Source of the DNA: JAICJC01 sp963709425
GTDB lineage: Bacteria; Actinomycetota; Thermoleophilia; Gaiellales; JAICJC01
Direction: 5' to 3'
Assembly (NCBI GenBank): GCA_963709425.1
Contig: CAVPWG010000004.1
Span: 948,375 to 1,012,374 of the forward strand
Length of the DNA stretch: 64,000 nt
Below the pieces are notes generated by a model. The model was not told the origin of the DNA and searched no databases. It saw nothing but the letters and a program-made list of their open reading frames with translations. The position numbers and the translations under genes are program-made. Below are positions 40,788 through 50,561 of the stretch, piece after piece. Every line of letters begins with the position of its first letter. Within the stretch, counting starts at the first letter, position 1.

Positions 40788-41327
40788 CTACGGCGTGATC
40801 CCCAGGCCGGCCATCATGCGGGCGGCCCAGCCATCCTTCGCGCCCAGCAGATCCCCCGCGGCGAGGACGTTCAGCATCATCCCCGTGGCGAAAAATGCGC
40901 TGACGAGCGCCTGGTCGCCGCCGACGACCCCCTCGACGAACTCGACGAGCTCGCCGTAGCGGCGCCGGACGAGCCGGCGGACGTCGGGGTCATCGCACGC
41001 GGCGTACGCCTGGAGCTGCATCTTGAGCCGCGACCGGTCCTTGATCAGCTGGCCGTAGGCGAGCCCCATCGCGTGGAGCGCGTCCTGGCCGGTGCCGCCC
41101 GCCGCCGCGGTCTCGAATGCCTCCCGCGTCTCGGCGAAGCACACCTCGACGCAGGCCAGGAACAGCGCCTTCTTGGTCCCGAAGAGGCGGAAGACGTAGG
41201 GCTGGGTGACGTGCACGCGGCGCGCGATCGACTCGACGTTCGTGCCGTCCAGCCCGCCTGCCCCGAATTCGACAACCGCGGCATCGATGATCGCCTGCCG
41301 CCGTTCGTCTGCCGTCATCCGTACCAT
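40788..41327 (-). CDS. TetR family regulator of the adjacent exporter
   Basis: 179 residues. HTH: 'RRQAIIDAAVVEFGAGGLDG' and 'VESIARRVHVTQPYVFRLFGTKKALF', close to AcrR-type regulators. The helical ligand domain has a hydrophobic pocket rich in Met/Phe ('FFATGMMLNVLAAGDLL'). ATG 41327 is taken; ATG 41318 is the alternative. Operator copies sit on both sides of the gene (41333-41352 and 40744-40763), so it should repress itself and the exporter. Confidence 0.85.
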   Translation of the reverse strand: MVRMTADERRQAIIDAAVVEFGAGGLDGTNVESIARRVHVTQPYVFRLFGTKKALFLACVEVCFAETREAFETAAAGGTGQDALHAMGLAYGQLIKDRSRLKMQLQAYAACDDPDVRRLVRRRYGELVEFVEGVVGGDQALVSAFFATGMMLNVLAAGDLLGAKDGWAARMMAGLGITP

Positions 41328-41332
41328 GGGAA

Positions 41333-41352
41333 GTAAGTTAGCAGTCACTACC
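41333..41352. promoter_or_regulatory. TetR operator site 2
   Basis: GTAAGTTAGCAGTCACTACC overlaps the region 6-25 bases upstream of the TetR start and lies in the divergent gap with the threonine-dehydratase-like gene. It matches site 1 in reverse orientation. Confidence 0.6.
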
Positions 41353-41385
41353 TACGATTGTCAAGGGCGAGGGTCAGTCGATACC

Positions 41386-42354
41386 ATGGCGCGCGTGACC
41401 CTGAGCCCCGACGACGTGCGCGCCGCCGCCGAGCGCCTGTCCGGGGTCGCCCACCGCACACCCGTGTTCACCTCGCGCACGCTCGACGTGCGCACCGGCG
41501 CGACGGCGTTCCTGAAGGCGGAGTGCCTCCAGCGCGGCGGTGCATTCAAGTTCCGCGGTGCCTACAACATGATCTCCTCGCTCGGCCCCGAGGAGCGGGC
41601 GGCCGGCGTGGTCGCCTACTCGTCGGGGAACCACGCGCAGGCCGTGTCGCTCGCCGCCCGGATCGTCGGCGCGTCGGCCACGATCCTCATGCCCATCGAC
41701 ACGCCCGCCGCCAAGCTCGACGCCACCCGGGGCTACGGCGCCGAGGTCGTCACGTACGACCGTTACCGCGAGGACCGCGAGGCGCTCGGCGCCGCGCTCG
41801 CCGGGGAGCGCGGCCTCGTGCTCGTGCCGCCGTACGAGCACCCGCTGGTGATGGCCGGCCAGGGCACCTCGGCGCTCGAGCTGCTCGAGGAGGCGCCCGA
41901 CCTCGATGTCCTCCTCGTGCCCGTCGGCGGCGGCGGCCTGATCGCCGGCTGCGCCACCGCCGCGAAGGCGATCCGGCCGGGCATCCGCGTGATCGGCGTC
42001 GAGCCCGAGGCCGGCGACGACACGCGCCGCTCGCTCGAGGCGGGCGAGCGGGTGCGCATCCCCGTCCCGCGCACCATCGCCGACGGCCAGCAGGCCGACA
42101 TCCCGGGCGAGCTGACCTTCGCGGTAAACCGCCGGCTCGTCGACACGATCGTGACGGTGTCGGACTCCGAGATCGTCGACGCCATGGCGTTCCTGTTCGA
42201 CCGGATGAAGCTCGTGACCGAGCCGAGCGGCGCGAGCGCGGCCGCCGCGCTGCTCGCCGGCCGCGCCGACGCCGCCGGCGCCCGCGTGGGCGTCATCATC
42301 TCGGGCGGCAACGTCGGCGCAGCCCGGTTCGCGGAGCTGATGACGGGCCGATGA
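41386..42354 (+). CDS. Threonine/serine dehydratase-like PLP enzyme
   Basis: 322 residues, fold-type II, no regulatory ACT domain, so the catabolic or serine-racemase-like type. 'LKAECLQRGGAFKFRGAYNM' has the Schiff-base Lys, 'AYSSGNHAQAVSLAARIVG' the substrate loop, 'LVPVGGGGLIAGCATAAKAI' the phosphate loop and 'TEPSGASAAAALL' the pyridine-N region. ATG 41386 is chosen. Divergent from tetR and 21 bases before the MFS gene. Substrate L-Thr/L-Ser likely; hydroxyaspartate possible. Confidence 0.88.
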   Translation: MARVTLSPDDVRAAAERLSGVAHRTPVFTSRTLDVRTGATAFLKAECLQRGGAFKFRGAYNMISSLGPEERAAGVVAYSSGNHAQAVSLAARIVGASATILMPIDTPAAKLDATRGYGAEVVTYDRYREDREALGAALAGERGLVLVPPYEHPLVMAGQGTSALELLEEAPDLDVLLVPVGGGGLIAGCATAAKAIRPGIRVIGVEPEAGDDTRRSLEAGERVRIPVPRTIADGQQADIPGELTFAVNRRLVDTIVTVSDSEIVDAMAFLFDRMKLVTEPSGASAAAALLAGRADAAGARVGVIISGGNVGAARFAELMTGR

Positions 42355-42375
42355 AACGCAATATCCTGCGCGGCC

Positions 42376-43693
42376 GTGGATCAGGACGACCTCGACCCCC
42401 GGGAGGCTGAGGCCGAGCGGCTCGGGCCCGGCCCGCCGATCAAGCCGACCGGCCTTCGCCGCCTGCTGACCGGTGCGGCGATGGACATCGGGCCGCTTCG
42501 ACGGCATCGCGATTTCCGGCTGCTCTTCATCGGCCAGGGCGTCTCGTTCCTGGGCTCGATGATCACCTATGTCGCCTTCCCGTTCCAGGCCTACGAGATC
42601 ACCCACTCGTCGCTCGTCGTCGGCCTGCTCGGCGCCGTCGAGCTTGTGCCGCTCCTGGGGAGCGCGCTCGTGGGCGGCGCCATCGCCGACGCGGTCGACC
42701 GCCGCCGGATGATGCAGATCACCGAGCTCGCGTTCGCCGCCGCCTCGGCCGCCCTTGTCGTGAACGCGCTCCTGCCGCAGCCGCGGCTGTGGGTCATCTT
42801 CGTGCTCGCCGCCATCATGGCGATGCTCGACGGGCTCCAGCGCCCCTCGCTCGAGGCCCTGACGCCGCGCCTGGTCGAGCGCCACGAGATGCCGGCCGCC
42901 GGCGCGCTCTCGTCGTTCCGCATGACGATCGGGATGGTGGCGGGCCCCGCCATCGCCGGCGTCCTCATCGCGTCGATCGGACTCGCCGCAACCTACGGCG
43001 TCGACGTGGCGACGTTCGTCGTCTCGCTGATCGCGCTCAGGATGATGCGGGCCGTCCCCCCGCCGGCCGAGGCCGAGCCCCCGAGCATGCGCCGCATCGC
43101 CGAGGGCGCCAGCCTACGCCTGGTCCCGCCCCGAGCTCGTCGGCACCTACACCGTCGACATCGTGGCGATGCTGTTCGGGATGCCCGAGGCGCTCTTCCC
43201 GGCAGTCGCCTCGGAGCTGGGCGGCGCCGGCGCGCTCGGCCTGCTCTTCTCTGCGCCCGCGGTCGGGTCGCTCCTCGCCACGGCCACCAGCGGCTGGACC
43301 GGCCGCGTCCACCGGCACGGCGCCGCGGTCTGCATCGCCGCGACCGGCTGGGGCATCGGCATCGTCATCTTCGGCCTCGCCCCCAGCCTGCCGATCGCGC
43401 TCGCGGGCCTCGTCCTCGCGGGCGGCTCCGACATGATCTCGGGCGTCTTCCGCTCGACGATCTGGAACCAGACGATCCCCGACGAGCTGCGCGGCCGCCT
43501 CGCGGGAATCGAGCAGGTGAGCTACTCGACCGGCCCGCTGCTCGGGAACGTCGAGGCCGGCGGCGTGGCGTCGCTCACGTCCGTCCCGTTCTCGATCGTC
43601 TCGGGCGGCATCATGTGCGTCGCCGGGGTCGCCGTCTGCATCGCGCTCCTCCCCGCCTTCTGGCGCTACGACGACCGCGGCGCCCGCCCCTAG
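42376..43693 (+). CDS. MFS_3-type transporter (one frame break)
   Basis: About 439 residues with 10-12 hydrophobic helices. 'HRDFRLLFIGQGVSFLGSMI' and 'GGAIADAVDRRRMMQITELA' (motif A) match enterobactin-exporter-like DHA3 proteins. The frame changes near 43118 between 'RRIAEGAS' and 'YAWSRPELVGTYTVD'. GTG start, no evident Shine-Dalgarno. Substrate unknown. Confidence 0.8.
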
Positions 43694-43702
43694 ACTCACA
43701 CC

Positions 43703-46700
43703 ATGGCGATCTGCCCGAGCTGCGGCGAGGAGAACCCCGACCGGTTCCGGCTGTGCGGCTTCTGCGGCACACCGCTCCACGCCGCCGAGCCCGCCCGCGA
43801 GATCCGAAAGACCGTGACGATCGTGTTCTCGGATCTCGTCGGCTCGACCGCCATCGGCGAGCGGCTCGACTCCGAGTCGCTCCGCGCGGTCATGTCGCGC
43901 TACTTCGACGTCATGCGCGAGGAGCTCGAGAGCCACGGCGGGACTGTCGAGAAGTTCATCGGCGACGCCGTGATGGCCGTGTTCGGCCTGCCGCACCTGC
44001 ACGAGGACGACGCCGAGCGGGCGGTGCGCGCCGCGGCAGGGATGCAGGCCGCGCTCGCCGGGCTGAACGCGGAGCTCGACGCGCGCTTCGGCGTGACGCT
44101 CCAGAACCGCACCGGCGTGAACACGGGCGAGGTCGTGTCGGGCGACCCCGCCGCCGGTCAGCGGCTGGTCACCGGCGACGCGGTCAACGTCGCGGCCCGG
44201 CTCGAGCAGGCTGCCGGCACCAACGAGGTGCTGATCGGCTCGCTGACCCGCGACCTGGTCGGAGCCGTCGCCGAGCTGGAGCCTGTCGAGCCGCTCGAGC
44301 TCAAGGGCAAGTCCGAGCCGATGCCCGCCTTCCGCCTCCTCGGTGTGCGATCGGCCCCCGCCGCCCCCGGCAGCGCCGCTCCGCTCGTCGGCCGCGCCGA
44401 GGAGCTCGCGGCGCTGCACGCGGAGCTCCGGGACGCCGTCTCGGCAGGATCCGCGCGCATGGTGACGATCGTCGCCACGGCAGGCGGCGGCAAGTCGCGC
44501 CTCGTCGCCGAGCTTCTCGCCTCGGTCCCGGAGGGAACCACCGTTGCCCGCGGCCGCTGCCTCTCCTACGGCCAGGGGATCACGTTCTGGCCGATCGGCG
44601 AGGCGCTCCGCGAGCTCGCGGGAGTCCGCGACGACGACCCGCACGACGATGCCCGCGCCAAGCTCGACGCCCTCGCGGGCGGCGACGCGGCCGCGGCGGA
44701 GCGCGCGGCGGCGGCGGTCGGCCTGACCGACGCCGCGTATCCCATCGACGAGCTCTTCTGGGGGCTGCGCCGCGTGCTCGCCCAGATCGCCTCCTCCGCC
44801 CCGCTCGTCATCGCGTTCGAGGACTTGCACTGGGCCGAGCCGACGATGCTCGACCTGGTCGAGCATCTGGCGGCGACGCCCGCCCCGATCCTCGTGGTCT
44901 GCACGGCCCGCGACGAGGTCGCCGGCGACGGCTGGGTCGCCGGGGCAGGCGCGAGGATCATCGAGCTCGACCGGCTCACGGCTGAGGAGGCCGCGGAGCT
45001 CGCGGCCGGACTCACCGGGACGCCCGTTCCCGCCGCCACCCTTCGCCGCATCATCGACACGGCCGGCGGCAACCCGCTCTTCCTCGAGCAGATGCTCGCG
45101 ATGATGCAGGACGCGCCCGGCGGCGACGTGGCGGTCCCCCCCACGATCCACACTCTGCTCTCGGCCCGCCTCGACCGCCTCGACGGCGGCCAGCGCGAGG
45201 TCGTCGGCACCGCGTCGGTGGTGGGCCAGGTCTTCGCCCAGGCCGCGGTCGCCGAGCTCGTGCCCGACGCCCGCCGGCCCGGCATCTACGACGACCTGAC
45301 CGGCCTCGAGCGGCGGCGGCTGATCCAGCCGCACGCCGAGGTGATGACGCCCGGCCCGGCGTACAGCTTCCAGCACATCCTGATCCGCGACGCCGCCTAC
45401 GCGGGACTCCTGAAGCGCGAGCGCGCGGAGCTGCACGAGCGGTTCGTGGCGTGGGCCGACGAGGTGAACGGCGACCGCGCGAGCGAGTACGAGGAGATCC
45501 TCGGCTACCACCTGGAGCAGGCCCACGGCTACCTCGCGGAGCTGGGACCGCTCGACGACCGCGGGCGCCGTCTCGGGCGGCGGGCCGCCGAGCGGCTGCG
45601 GTCGGCGGGCCGGCGCGGCTTCGCGCGGGGTGACATGCCGGCCGCCGCGAACCTGCTCCGGCGGACGGCCGCCCTCCTTCCCGCCTTCGATCAGGACCGG
45701 CTCGACCTCCTGCCCGACCTGGGCGAGGCGCTCATGGACGTCGGCGAGTTCGGGGAGGCCAAGCGCGTGCTGCGGGAGGCGATCGCCGCCGGCGACGAGG
45801 CGGGCGACCACAGGTCGCGGGCGGACGCCGCGCTCGTCCTGGCGCTCGTCGAGTTCTACTCCGATCCCCCGCCCGACTGGTCGCACCGCGCCGCCCGCAC
45901 GGCCACGGGCGCGATCCCGGTCTTCGAGCTCTTCGGCGACGAGTCGGGCCTCGCCAAGGCGTGGCGCGTCCTGGGCGCGGTGCACGCAACGGGGCTGCGG
46001 TACGGGGAGGCGGCCGAGGCCGTCGCGCGGGCGATCGAGCACGCCCGCGCGGCGGGTGACCTGCGCCAGGAGCGCCGCAACGCCTCCTCGTTCGCGGTTG
46101 CGGCCGTCTACGGCCCCACGCCGGTGCCCGAAGCGATCGCGGAGTGCTCGCGGATCGCAGCGGAGGCGACCGGCGACCACCGCACCGCGGGCCTCGTGAT
46201 GGGCGCACTCGCCCATCTGGAGGCGATGCGCGGGCAGTTCGACCGCGCGCGGGAGCTCTCGGCCCGGGCCCGCTCGATACTAGAGGAGCTCGGAAACAGC
46301 GTGCTCGCCGCCTCGACATCGCTCGAGGCGGGAGCGGTCGAGCTCCTCGCCGGGAACCCGGCAGAGGCCGAGCGCCTGATCCGCCGGGATGTCGCGGAGC
46401 TCGAGCGGATGGGCGCCGCTTACCTGCTCAGCACCACGACGGCGCTTCTCGCGCAGGCGGTCGCCGCGCAGGGCCGCGATGCCGAAGCGGCCGAGCTGGT
46501 GGAGGCCGGCCAGCGCCTCACGGGCGACGAGGACGTCGAGTCGGCCGTGCTGCTCGCCTGTGTGCGTTCGGGCCTCCTCGTCCGCAGCGGCGACGCGGCC
46601 GCGGGGATCGCCGAGGCCCGCCGCGCGACATCGCTGCTCGACCGCGCCGACGCGCCGGTCGCCCGGGCCGAGGCGTTGCTGGCGCTGGCGGAGGCCTGCG

Positions 46701-46819
46701 AGGCCGGCGGCGACCGCGCCGAGGCGGCGGCCGCGCGCGATCGGGCGACCGGCGAGTGCAGGGCGAAGGGCTACCTGGTCGCCGAGGAGCGGGCCCGGAG
46801 CGGGGTCGAGCGCGTTTAG
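43703..46819 (+). CDS. Zinc-ribbon/class III cyclase/AAA ATPase/TPR protein
   Basis: 1038 residues. (1) Zinc ribbon 'MAICPSCGEENPDRFRLCGFC' (two CxxC). (2) Class III nucleotide cyclase about 35-215: 'VTIVFSDLVGSTAIGERLD' (metal Asp), 'EKFIGDAVMAVFGLP' (second metal Asp), 'RTGVNTGEVV', 'DAVNVAARLEQAA'. (3) STAND/AAA ATPase: 'VATAGGGKSRLVAELL' (Walker A) and 'LVIAFEDLHWAEP' (Walker B). (4) About 500 residues of TPR-like helices to the end. Likely a signal-transducing cyclase whose activity is set by ATPase/TPR assembly. Cyclase metal residues look intact. It starts 9 bases after the MFS stop. Confidence 0.9.
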   Translation: MAICPSCGEENPDRFRLCGFCGTPLHAAEPAREIRKTVTIVFSDLVGSTAIGERLDSESLRAVMSRYFDVMREELESHGGTVEKFIGDAVMAVFGLPHLHEDDAERAVRAAAGMQAALAGLNAELDARFGVTLQNRTGVNTGEVVSGDPAAGQRLVTGDAVNVAARLEQAAGTNEVLIGSLTRDLVGAVAELEPVEPLELKGKSEPMPAFRLLGVRSAPAAPGSAAPLVGRAEELAALHAELRDAVSAGSARMVTIVATAGGGKSRLVAELLASVPEGTTVARGRCLSYGQGITFWPIGEALRELAGVRDDDPHDDARAKLDALAGGDAAAAERAAAAVGLTDAAYPIDELFWGLRRVLAQIASSAPLVIAFEDLHWAEPTMLDLVEHLAATPAPILVVCTARDEVAGDGWVAGAGARIIELDRLTAEEAAELAAGLTGTPVPAATLRRIIDTAGGNPLFLEQMLAMMQDAPGGDVAVPPTIHTLLSARLDRLDGGQREVVGTASVVGQVFAQAAVAELVPDARRPGIYDDLTGLERRRLIQPHAEVMTPGPAYSFQHILIRDAAYAGLLKRERAELHERFVAWADEVNGDRASEYEEILGYHLEQAHGYLAELGPLDDRGRRLGRRAAERLRSAGRRGFARGDMPAAANLLRRTAALLPAFDQDRLDLLPDLGEALMDVGEFGEAKRVLREAIAAGDEAGDHRSRADAALVLALVEFYSDPPPDWSHRAARTATGAIPVFELFGDESGLAKAWRVLGAVHATGLRYGEAAEAVARAIEHARAAGDLRQERRNASSFAVAAVYGPTPVPEAIAECSRIAAEATGDHRTAGLVMGALAHLEAMRGQFDRARELSARARSILEELGNSVLAASTSLEAGAVELLAGNPAEAERLIRRDVAELERMGAAYLLSTTTALLAQAVAAQGRDAEAAELVEAGQRLTGDEDVESAVLLACVRSGLLVRSGDAAAGIAEARRATSLLDRADAPVARAEALLALAEACEAGGDRAEAAAARDRATGECRAKGYLVAEERARSGVERV

Positions 46820-46823
46820 AGAG

Positions 46824-47735
46824 CTACGGCCGCCAGCGCCCGTTCGTCGACGAGAGGACGACGATCTGGACGTCCTGCGTCGAGAGCTTCGCCCGGCTCG
46901 CGACGCACGGGTCGGGCGAGGCGACGCCCGGCGACGTGCAGTTCGCGACGAGCACGCCGTCGTGGTACATCGGGATCTTGTTCACCTTCGTCTGCTTCGG
47001 GATCTCGGACTTGTCCAGCACGAATCCGAAGCGGAGCGGATGCCCGGGCGAAAACGTCTGCTCGATCGTGATCGTCGAGATCTGGCCGAAGCACGTCGCG
47101 GACGGCGCGCACGCGTCGCCCGGCCCCGAGGCGTTCGCCTCGGACAGGGACGCGGGCGTGCCGTTGGCCGTCGCCGGGATCGTCGCCGTCGTGACCTGCG
47201 GGTTCGAAGCGGTCGCGCCGGTGCCCGGGTCGGTCGTCAGCGTGTCGCCCGACGGGGGGACGAAGCCGGCCACGAGATCGGCCGACGGAGGCGCGATCCT
47301 AGTCGACACCGTGACGGGAAAGTTGTGCGTATCCCCCTGTCCGCTCACGGCCGTCCACATCGCCGTCACCGGGACGACGCCCGGGTTCGATGTTCTCGCG
47401 ATCACGGTCACCTGCGCCGCGCGGCCCGCGGCGAGAGTGCCGATCGTGCAGTGGACCTGGGCGGACGCCGTTGTGCACGATCCCGTGCTCGGCGTCGCCG
47501 ACTCCACCGTTAACCCGTTCGGCATCGGGAGGGTGAGCTCCACATGCGTGATCGTCGCCGGGCCGTTGTCGGAGAGCGCCGTCACGTAGCGGACCGGCTC
47601 GCCCGCGGTCACCGGCTCCGGCGCACTCGAGATGGAGGCCGATACCGCCGGTTGGCCCGCCCCGGCGGCCGCCGGTGCCGAGACTGCGGCGACCGTAAGC
47701 ATCAAAAGCAACATGATCGGCCGACGTAGACGCAT
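46824..47735 (-). CDS. Secreted protein with DUF11/CARDB-like beta repeats
   Basis: 303 residues. Signal peptide 'LLLMLTVAAVSAPAAAGAG'. The first half is an Ig-like DUF11 domain: 'VTAGEPVRYVTALSDNGPAT', 'VELTLPMPNGLTVESATPS', 'CTIGTLAAGRAAQVTVIAR'. The second half is unassigned with two Cys pairs ('DACAPSATCF', 'ANCTSPGVASPDPCV'). Probably an extracellular or wall-surface protein; adhesion or binding is inferred. Convergent with the cyclase gene, 4-base gap. Confidence 0.7.
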   Translation of the reverse strand: MRLRRPIMLLLMLTVAAVSAPAAAGAGQPAVSASISSAPEPVTAGEPVRYVTALSDNGPATITHVELTLPMPNGLTVESATPSTGSCTTASAQVHCTIGTLAAGRAAQVTVIARTSNPGVVPVTAMWTAVSGQGDTHNFPVTVSTRIAPPSADLVAGFVPPSGDTLTTDPGTGATASNPQVTTATIPATANGTPASLSEANASGPGDACAPSATCFGQISTITIEQTFSPGHPLRFGFVLDKSEIPKQTKVNKIPMYHDGVLVANCTSPGVASPDPCVASRAKLSTQDVQIVVLSSTNGRWRP

Positions 47736-47767
47736 CGCCTAGATGCTCGCACGCATGCGGGAATCCG

Positions 47768-49708
47768 TCAAGCTGGAGCCGGCGCCCGCGGGGCCCGGTC
47801 GACGCCCGCGATCCGGTAGGCATCGGCCTCGTCGAGCGTCTCGTGCTCGAGCAGCGCCCGGGTGAGCGCCTCGAGCTGGTCGCGGTGCTCGCGCAGCTGG
47901 ACCAGCGCCGCGTCGGCGCACTCCTCGAGGATCCGGCGGGCCTCGCTGTCGACCAGCTCGCGGGTTCGCTCCGACGGCTGCTCAACGCCGGGGAAGAGCG
48001 TCGGCTCGTCGTTCGGGCCCGGCAGCACCGACACCGGCCCGACCGCGTCGGACATCCCCCACCTGCCGGCCATGGCGCGGGCGATGCGCGTCGCCTGCTC
48101 GAGGTCGGACTCGGCGCCCGTCGTCAGGTCGCCGTAGATCAGGAGCTCGGCGGCCCGGCCGCCCAGCGAGCCGATCAGGCGCCCCTTCAGGTAGTCGGCG
48201 GAGTAGCCGTAGCGGTCGCTCTCGGGACTCTGGAACGTGACGCCGAGCGCCCGCCCGCGCGGGATGATCGAGATCTTGCGCACGGGGTCGGCGCCGGGTT
48301 GGAGCATGCCGAGGAGGGCGTGGCCCGACTCGTGGTAGGCGGTGCGCTCCCGCTCGGCCATGGAGAGCACGATCCGGCGCTCGGCGCCGAGGACGATCTT
48401 CTCGAGCGAGTCGGTGAAGTCGGCGAGCCGCACCTTCTCGTGGTTTCGGCGGGCGGCTGTCAGCGCGGCCTCGTTCACGAGGTTCCGCAGGTCGGCTCCG
48501 ACCATCCCGGGCGTGCTGGCGGCGATCGCCTGGAGGTCGACGTCCTCGGCCAGCGGCACTTCGCGGGTGTGGACTTCGAGAATGAGCCGGCGGCCGTTCT
48601 GGTCGGGCGGGTTGACCGTGACGCGGCGGTCGAACCGGCCGGGGCGTAGGAGCGCGGAGTCGAGCACCTCGGGCCGGTTGGTCGACGCGATCACGATGAC
48701 GCCCTCCGACCCCGAGAAGCCGTCCATCTCGGTCAGGATCTGGTTCAGGGTCTGCTCGCGCTCGTCGTGGCCGCCGAGGCTGACGCCGCCGCCGCGGGAT
48801 CGCCCGATGGCGTCCAGCTCGTCGATGAAGATGATGGCCGGGGCGGCCGCCTTGGCCTGGGCGAAGAGGTCACGCACGCGGCTCGCGCCGACGCCGACGA
48901 TGGCCTCGATGAACTCCGACGCCGAGAGCGAGAAGAACGGCACGCCGGCCTCGCCGGCGACGGCCCGCGCGAGGAGCGTCTTCCCGGTGCCGGGCGGGCC
49001 CGAGAGGAGGACGCCGCGCGGCACGCTCGCGCCGAGCTTCGTATACCGGCCGGGGTTGCGCAGGAAGTCGACGACCTCGACCAGCTCGTCCTCGGCCTCG
49101 TCGATGCCGGCCACGTCCTCGAAGTCGACCTGCTCCTTGGTCTGGGCGGCGTCGTAGCGCTTGGCCCGTGAGCGGCCGAAGCCGCCCAGCCCACCGCCCC
49201 CGGCCGCGGCCTGCGCCCTGCGGGCGAGGAGCACGAAGAGGCCGACGATCAGGAGCGTCGGCCCGAACCCGAAGACGAGCGTCTGCCACAGCGGCTGGCC
49301 CTCGTCGATCGGGTGGGCGTTGATCACCACGTTCTTCTGCAGCAGCAGATCGATCAGCCCGTCGTCGGCGAACGCCGGCCGCTCCGTCTTGAAGTGCGTC
49401 GACGGCGAGCCGTCCACGCCCTTGGGCGGCGCCGTCTCCTTCTTGAACTCGCCCTCGATCGTGTCGCCCGTCGAGGTCACCTCGGCGACGTTGCCCTTGC
49501 CGACCTCCTCGCGGAAGAAGCTGTACGGCACCTGGAGGCGCGACGGCCCGTTCGAGGCCTGCGACGCGATGATGTAGTTCACCGCGAGCAGGACGAGGAG
49601 GATGATCCAGAACCGGTTGCCGCCGGGCATCCCGGCCATGCGGCGGCCGAGTCCCCGCACCGGATCCCCGTCCGGCCGCGAGCCGGGTTGTGTCGGTGCG
49701 TCCGCCAT
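47768..49708 (-). CDS. ftsH: ATP-dependent zinc metalloprotease FtsH
   Basis: 646 residues. N-terminal TM 'FWIILLVLLAVNYIIASQA', periplasmic-type domain, second TM 'VFGFGPTLLIVGLFVLLARR', AAA module with Walker A 'GPPGTGKT', Walker B 'IIFIDELDAIG' and second region of homology 'ASTNRPEVLDSALLRPGRFD', and M41 protease 'YHESGHALLG' (HExxH). Complete and in frame. Membrane quality control. GntR gene ends 10 bases upstream on the same strand, but an operon is not certain. Confidence 0.97.
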   Translation of the reverse strand: MADAPTQPGSRPDGDPVRGLGRRMAGMPGGNRFWIILLVLLAVNYIIASQASNGPSRLQVPYSFFREEVGKGNVAEVTSTGDTIEGEFKKETAPPKGVDGSPSTHFKTERPAFADDGLIDLLLQKNVVINAHPIDEGQPLWQTLVFGFGPTLLIVGLFVLLARRAQAAAGGGGLGGFGRSRAKRYDAAQTKEQVDFEDVAGIDEAEDELVEVVDFLRNPGRYTKLGASVPRGVLLSGPPGTGKTLLARAVAGEAGVPFFSLSASEFIEAIVGVGASRVRDLFAQAKAAAPAIIFIDELDAIGRSRGGGVSLGGHDEREQTLNQILTEMDGFSGSEGVIVIASTNRPEVLDSALLRPGRFDRRVTVNPPDQNGRRLILEVHTREVPLAEDVDLQAIAASTPGMVGADLRNLVNEAALTAARRNHEKVRLADFTDSLEKIVLGAERRIVLSMAERERTAYHESGHALLGMLQPGADPVRKISIIPRGRALGVTFQSPESDRYGYSADYLKGRLIGSLGGRAAELLIYGDLTTGAESDLEQATRIARAMAGRWGMSDAVGPVSVLPGPNDEPTLFPGVEQPSERTRELVDSEARRILEECADAALVQLREHRDQLEALTRALLEHETLDEADAYRIAGVDRAPRAPAPA

Positions 49709-49718
49709 CGCCCCGAGT

Positions 49719-50393
49719 CTAACGATCGGTCGTTGGGCGTTCCTCGATGCGGTCGGCGGCGGCCTGGATGTGGACGCGCATCGCCTCGACGGCCGCGTCG
49801 GGGTCGCCGGCGGCGATCACCTCGGTGAGCGTGCGGTGTGTCGTCGCGTGTGCCACCAGTCCGTCCGGCGAGAGCGTCTGGATCGTCGCGCGCAGGAAGC
49901 TGTTGATGCGCCCCCGCATGGCCGTGGCGACATCGATCAGGATGGAGTGGTCGGCCTGCTGGCAGAGCCGCTCGTGGAAGCGATGGTCGAGGTCGAGGAC
50001 GGTCGGGACGTCGCCGCGGCGCGCGGCGGCCACCATCCGGTCGGAGATCCGCAGCAGGTCGCGCTCGACCCGGGCCGTCCACCGCTCGGTCACGCGCCGC
50101 ACCACGAAGCCCTCGAGCAGCACGCGCATGCTCGAGATCTCCGCGATCGTGACCGGCGACAGCTCGGCGACGCGGGCTCCGCGGCGCGGCAGGCGCACGA
50201 CGAGCCCTTCGTCCTCGAGCTTGGTGAGCGCCTCGCGCACGGGGATATGGCTCACGCCGAGGTCAGCCGAAAGTGTCCGCTCGACGAGCCGGTCGCCCGG
50301 GGAGTACTCGCCCTGGTGGATCGCCTGGCGCAGGCGATCTGCGACCGCATCGGCCAGGCTCTGGTCTGGAAGGGGCTGGAGCGGCGACGGCAT
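49719..50393 (-). CDS. GntR family (FCD) transcriptional regulator
   Basis: 224 residues. Winged helix 'LRQAIHQGEYSPGDRLVERT' and 'LGVSHIPVREALTKLEDEGL'. FCD domain includes 'DLDHRFHERLCQQADHSILI' and 'HRTLTEVIAAGDPDAAVEAM' (metal-ligand Asp/His). ATG 50393 starts just before the conserved domain; no clear Shine-Dalgarno. Target unknown; the DapA-like aldolase 700 bases upstream is a candidate. Confidence 0.85.
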   Translation of the reverse strand: MPSPLQPLPDQSLADAVADRLRQAIHQGEYSPGDRLVERTLSADLGVSHIPVREALTKLEDEGLVVRLPRRGARVAELSPVTIAEISSMRVLLEGFVVRRVTERWTARVERDLLRISDRMVAAARRGDVPTVLDLDHRFHERLCQQADHSILIDVATAMRGRINSFLRATIQTLSPDGLVAHATTHRTLTEVIAAGDPDAAVEAMRVHIQAAADRIEERPTTDR

Positions 50394-50461
50394 CGAGTTG
50401 CCAGATGCAGACGCTATCCGATCGGTCACCGAAACGCGGCCGGCGATCCCTGCCGAATACG

Positions 50462-50497
50462 GACACGGCGGCCCTCCTCGAGGAGGACCGCCGTGTC
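50462..50497. terminator. 36-base near-perfect stem-loop
   Basis: Symmetric about 50479/50480: central CCTCCTCGAGGAGG, a single C/A mismatch, then ten further pairs (GACACGGCGG/CCGCCGTGTC). It lies between the 58-residue protein and GntR on the minus strand, so it probably ends the small-protein transcript. Confidence 0.6.
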
Positions 50498-50561
50498 TGC
50501 GGTGCAATCTGTCGTTTCGCCGTTGGCGCCCCGAGCACACCGGGGGGAGCGCGCTCCCTGC

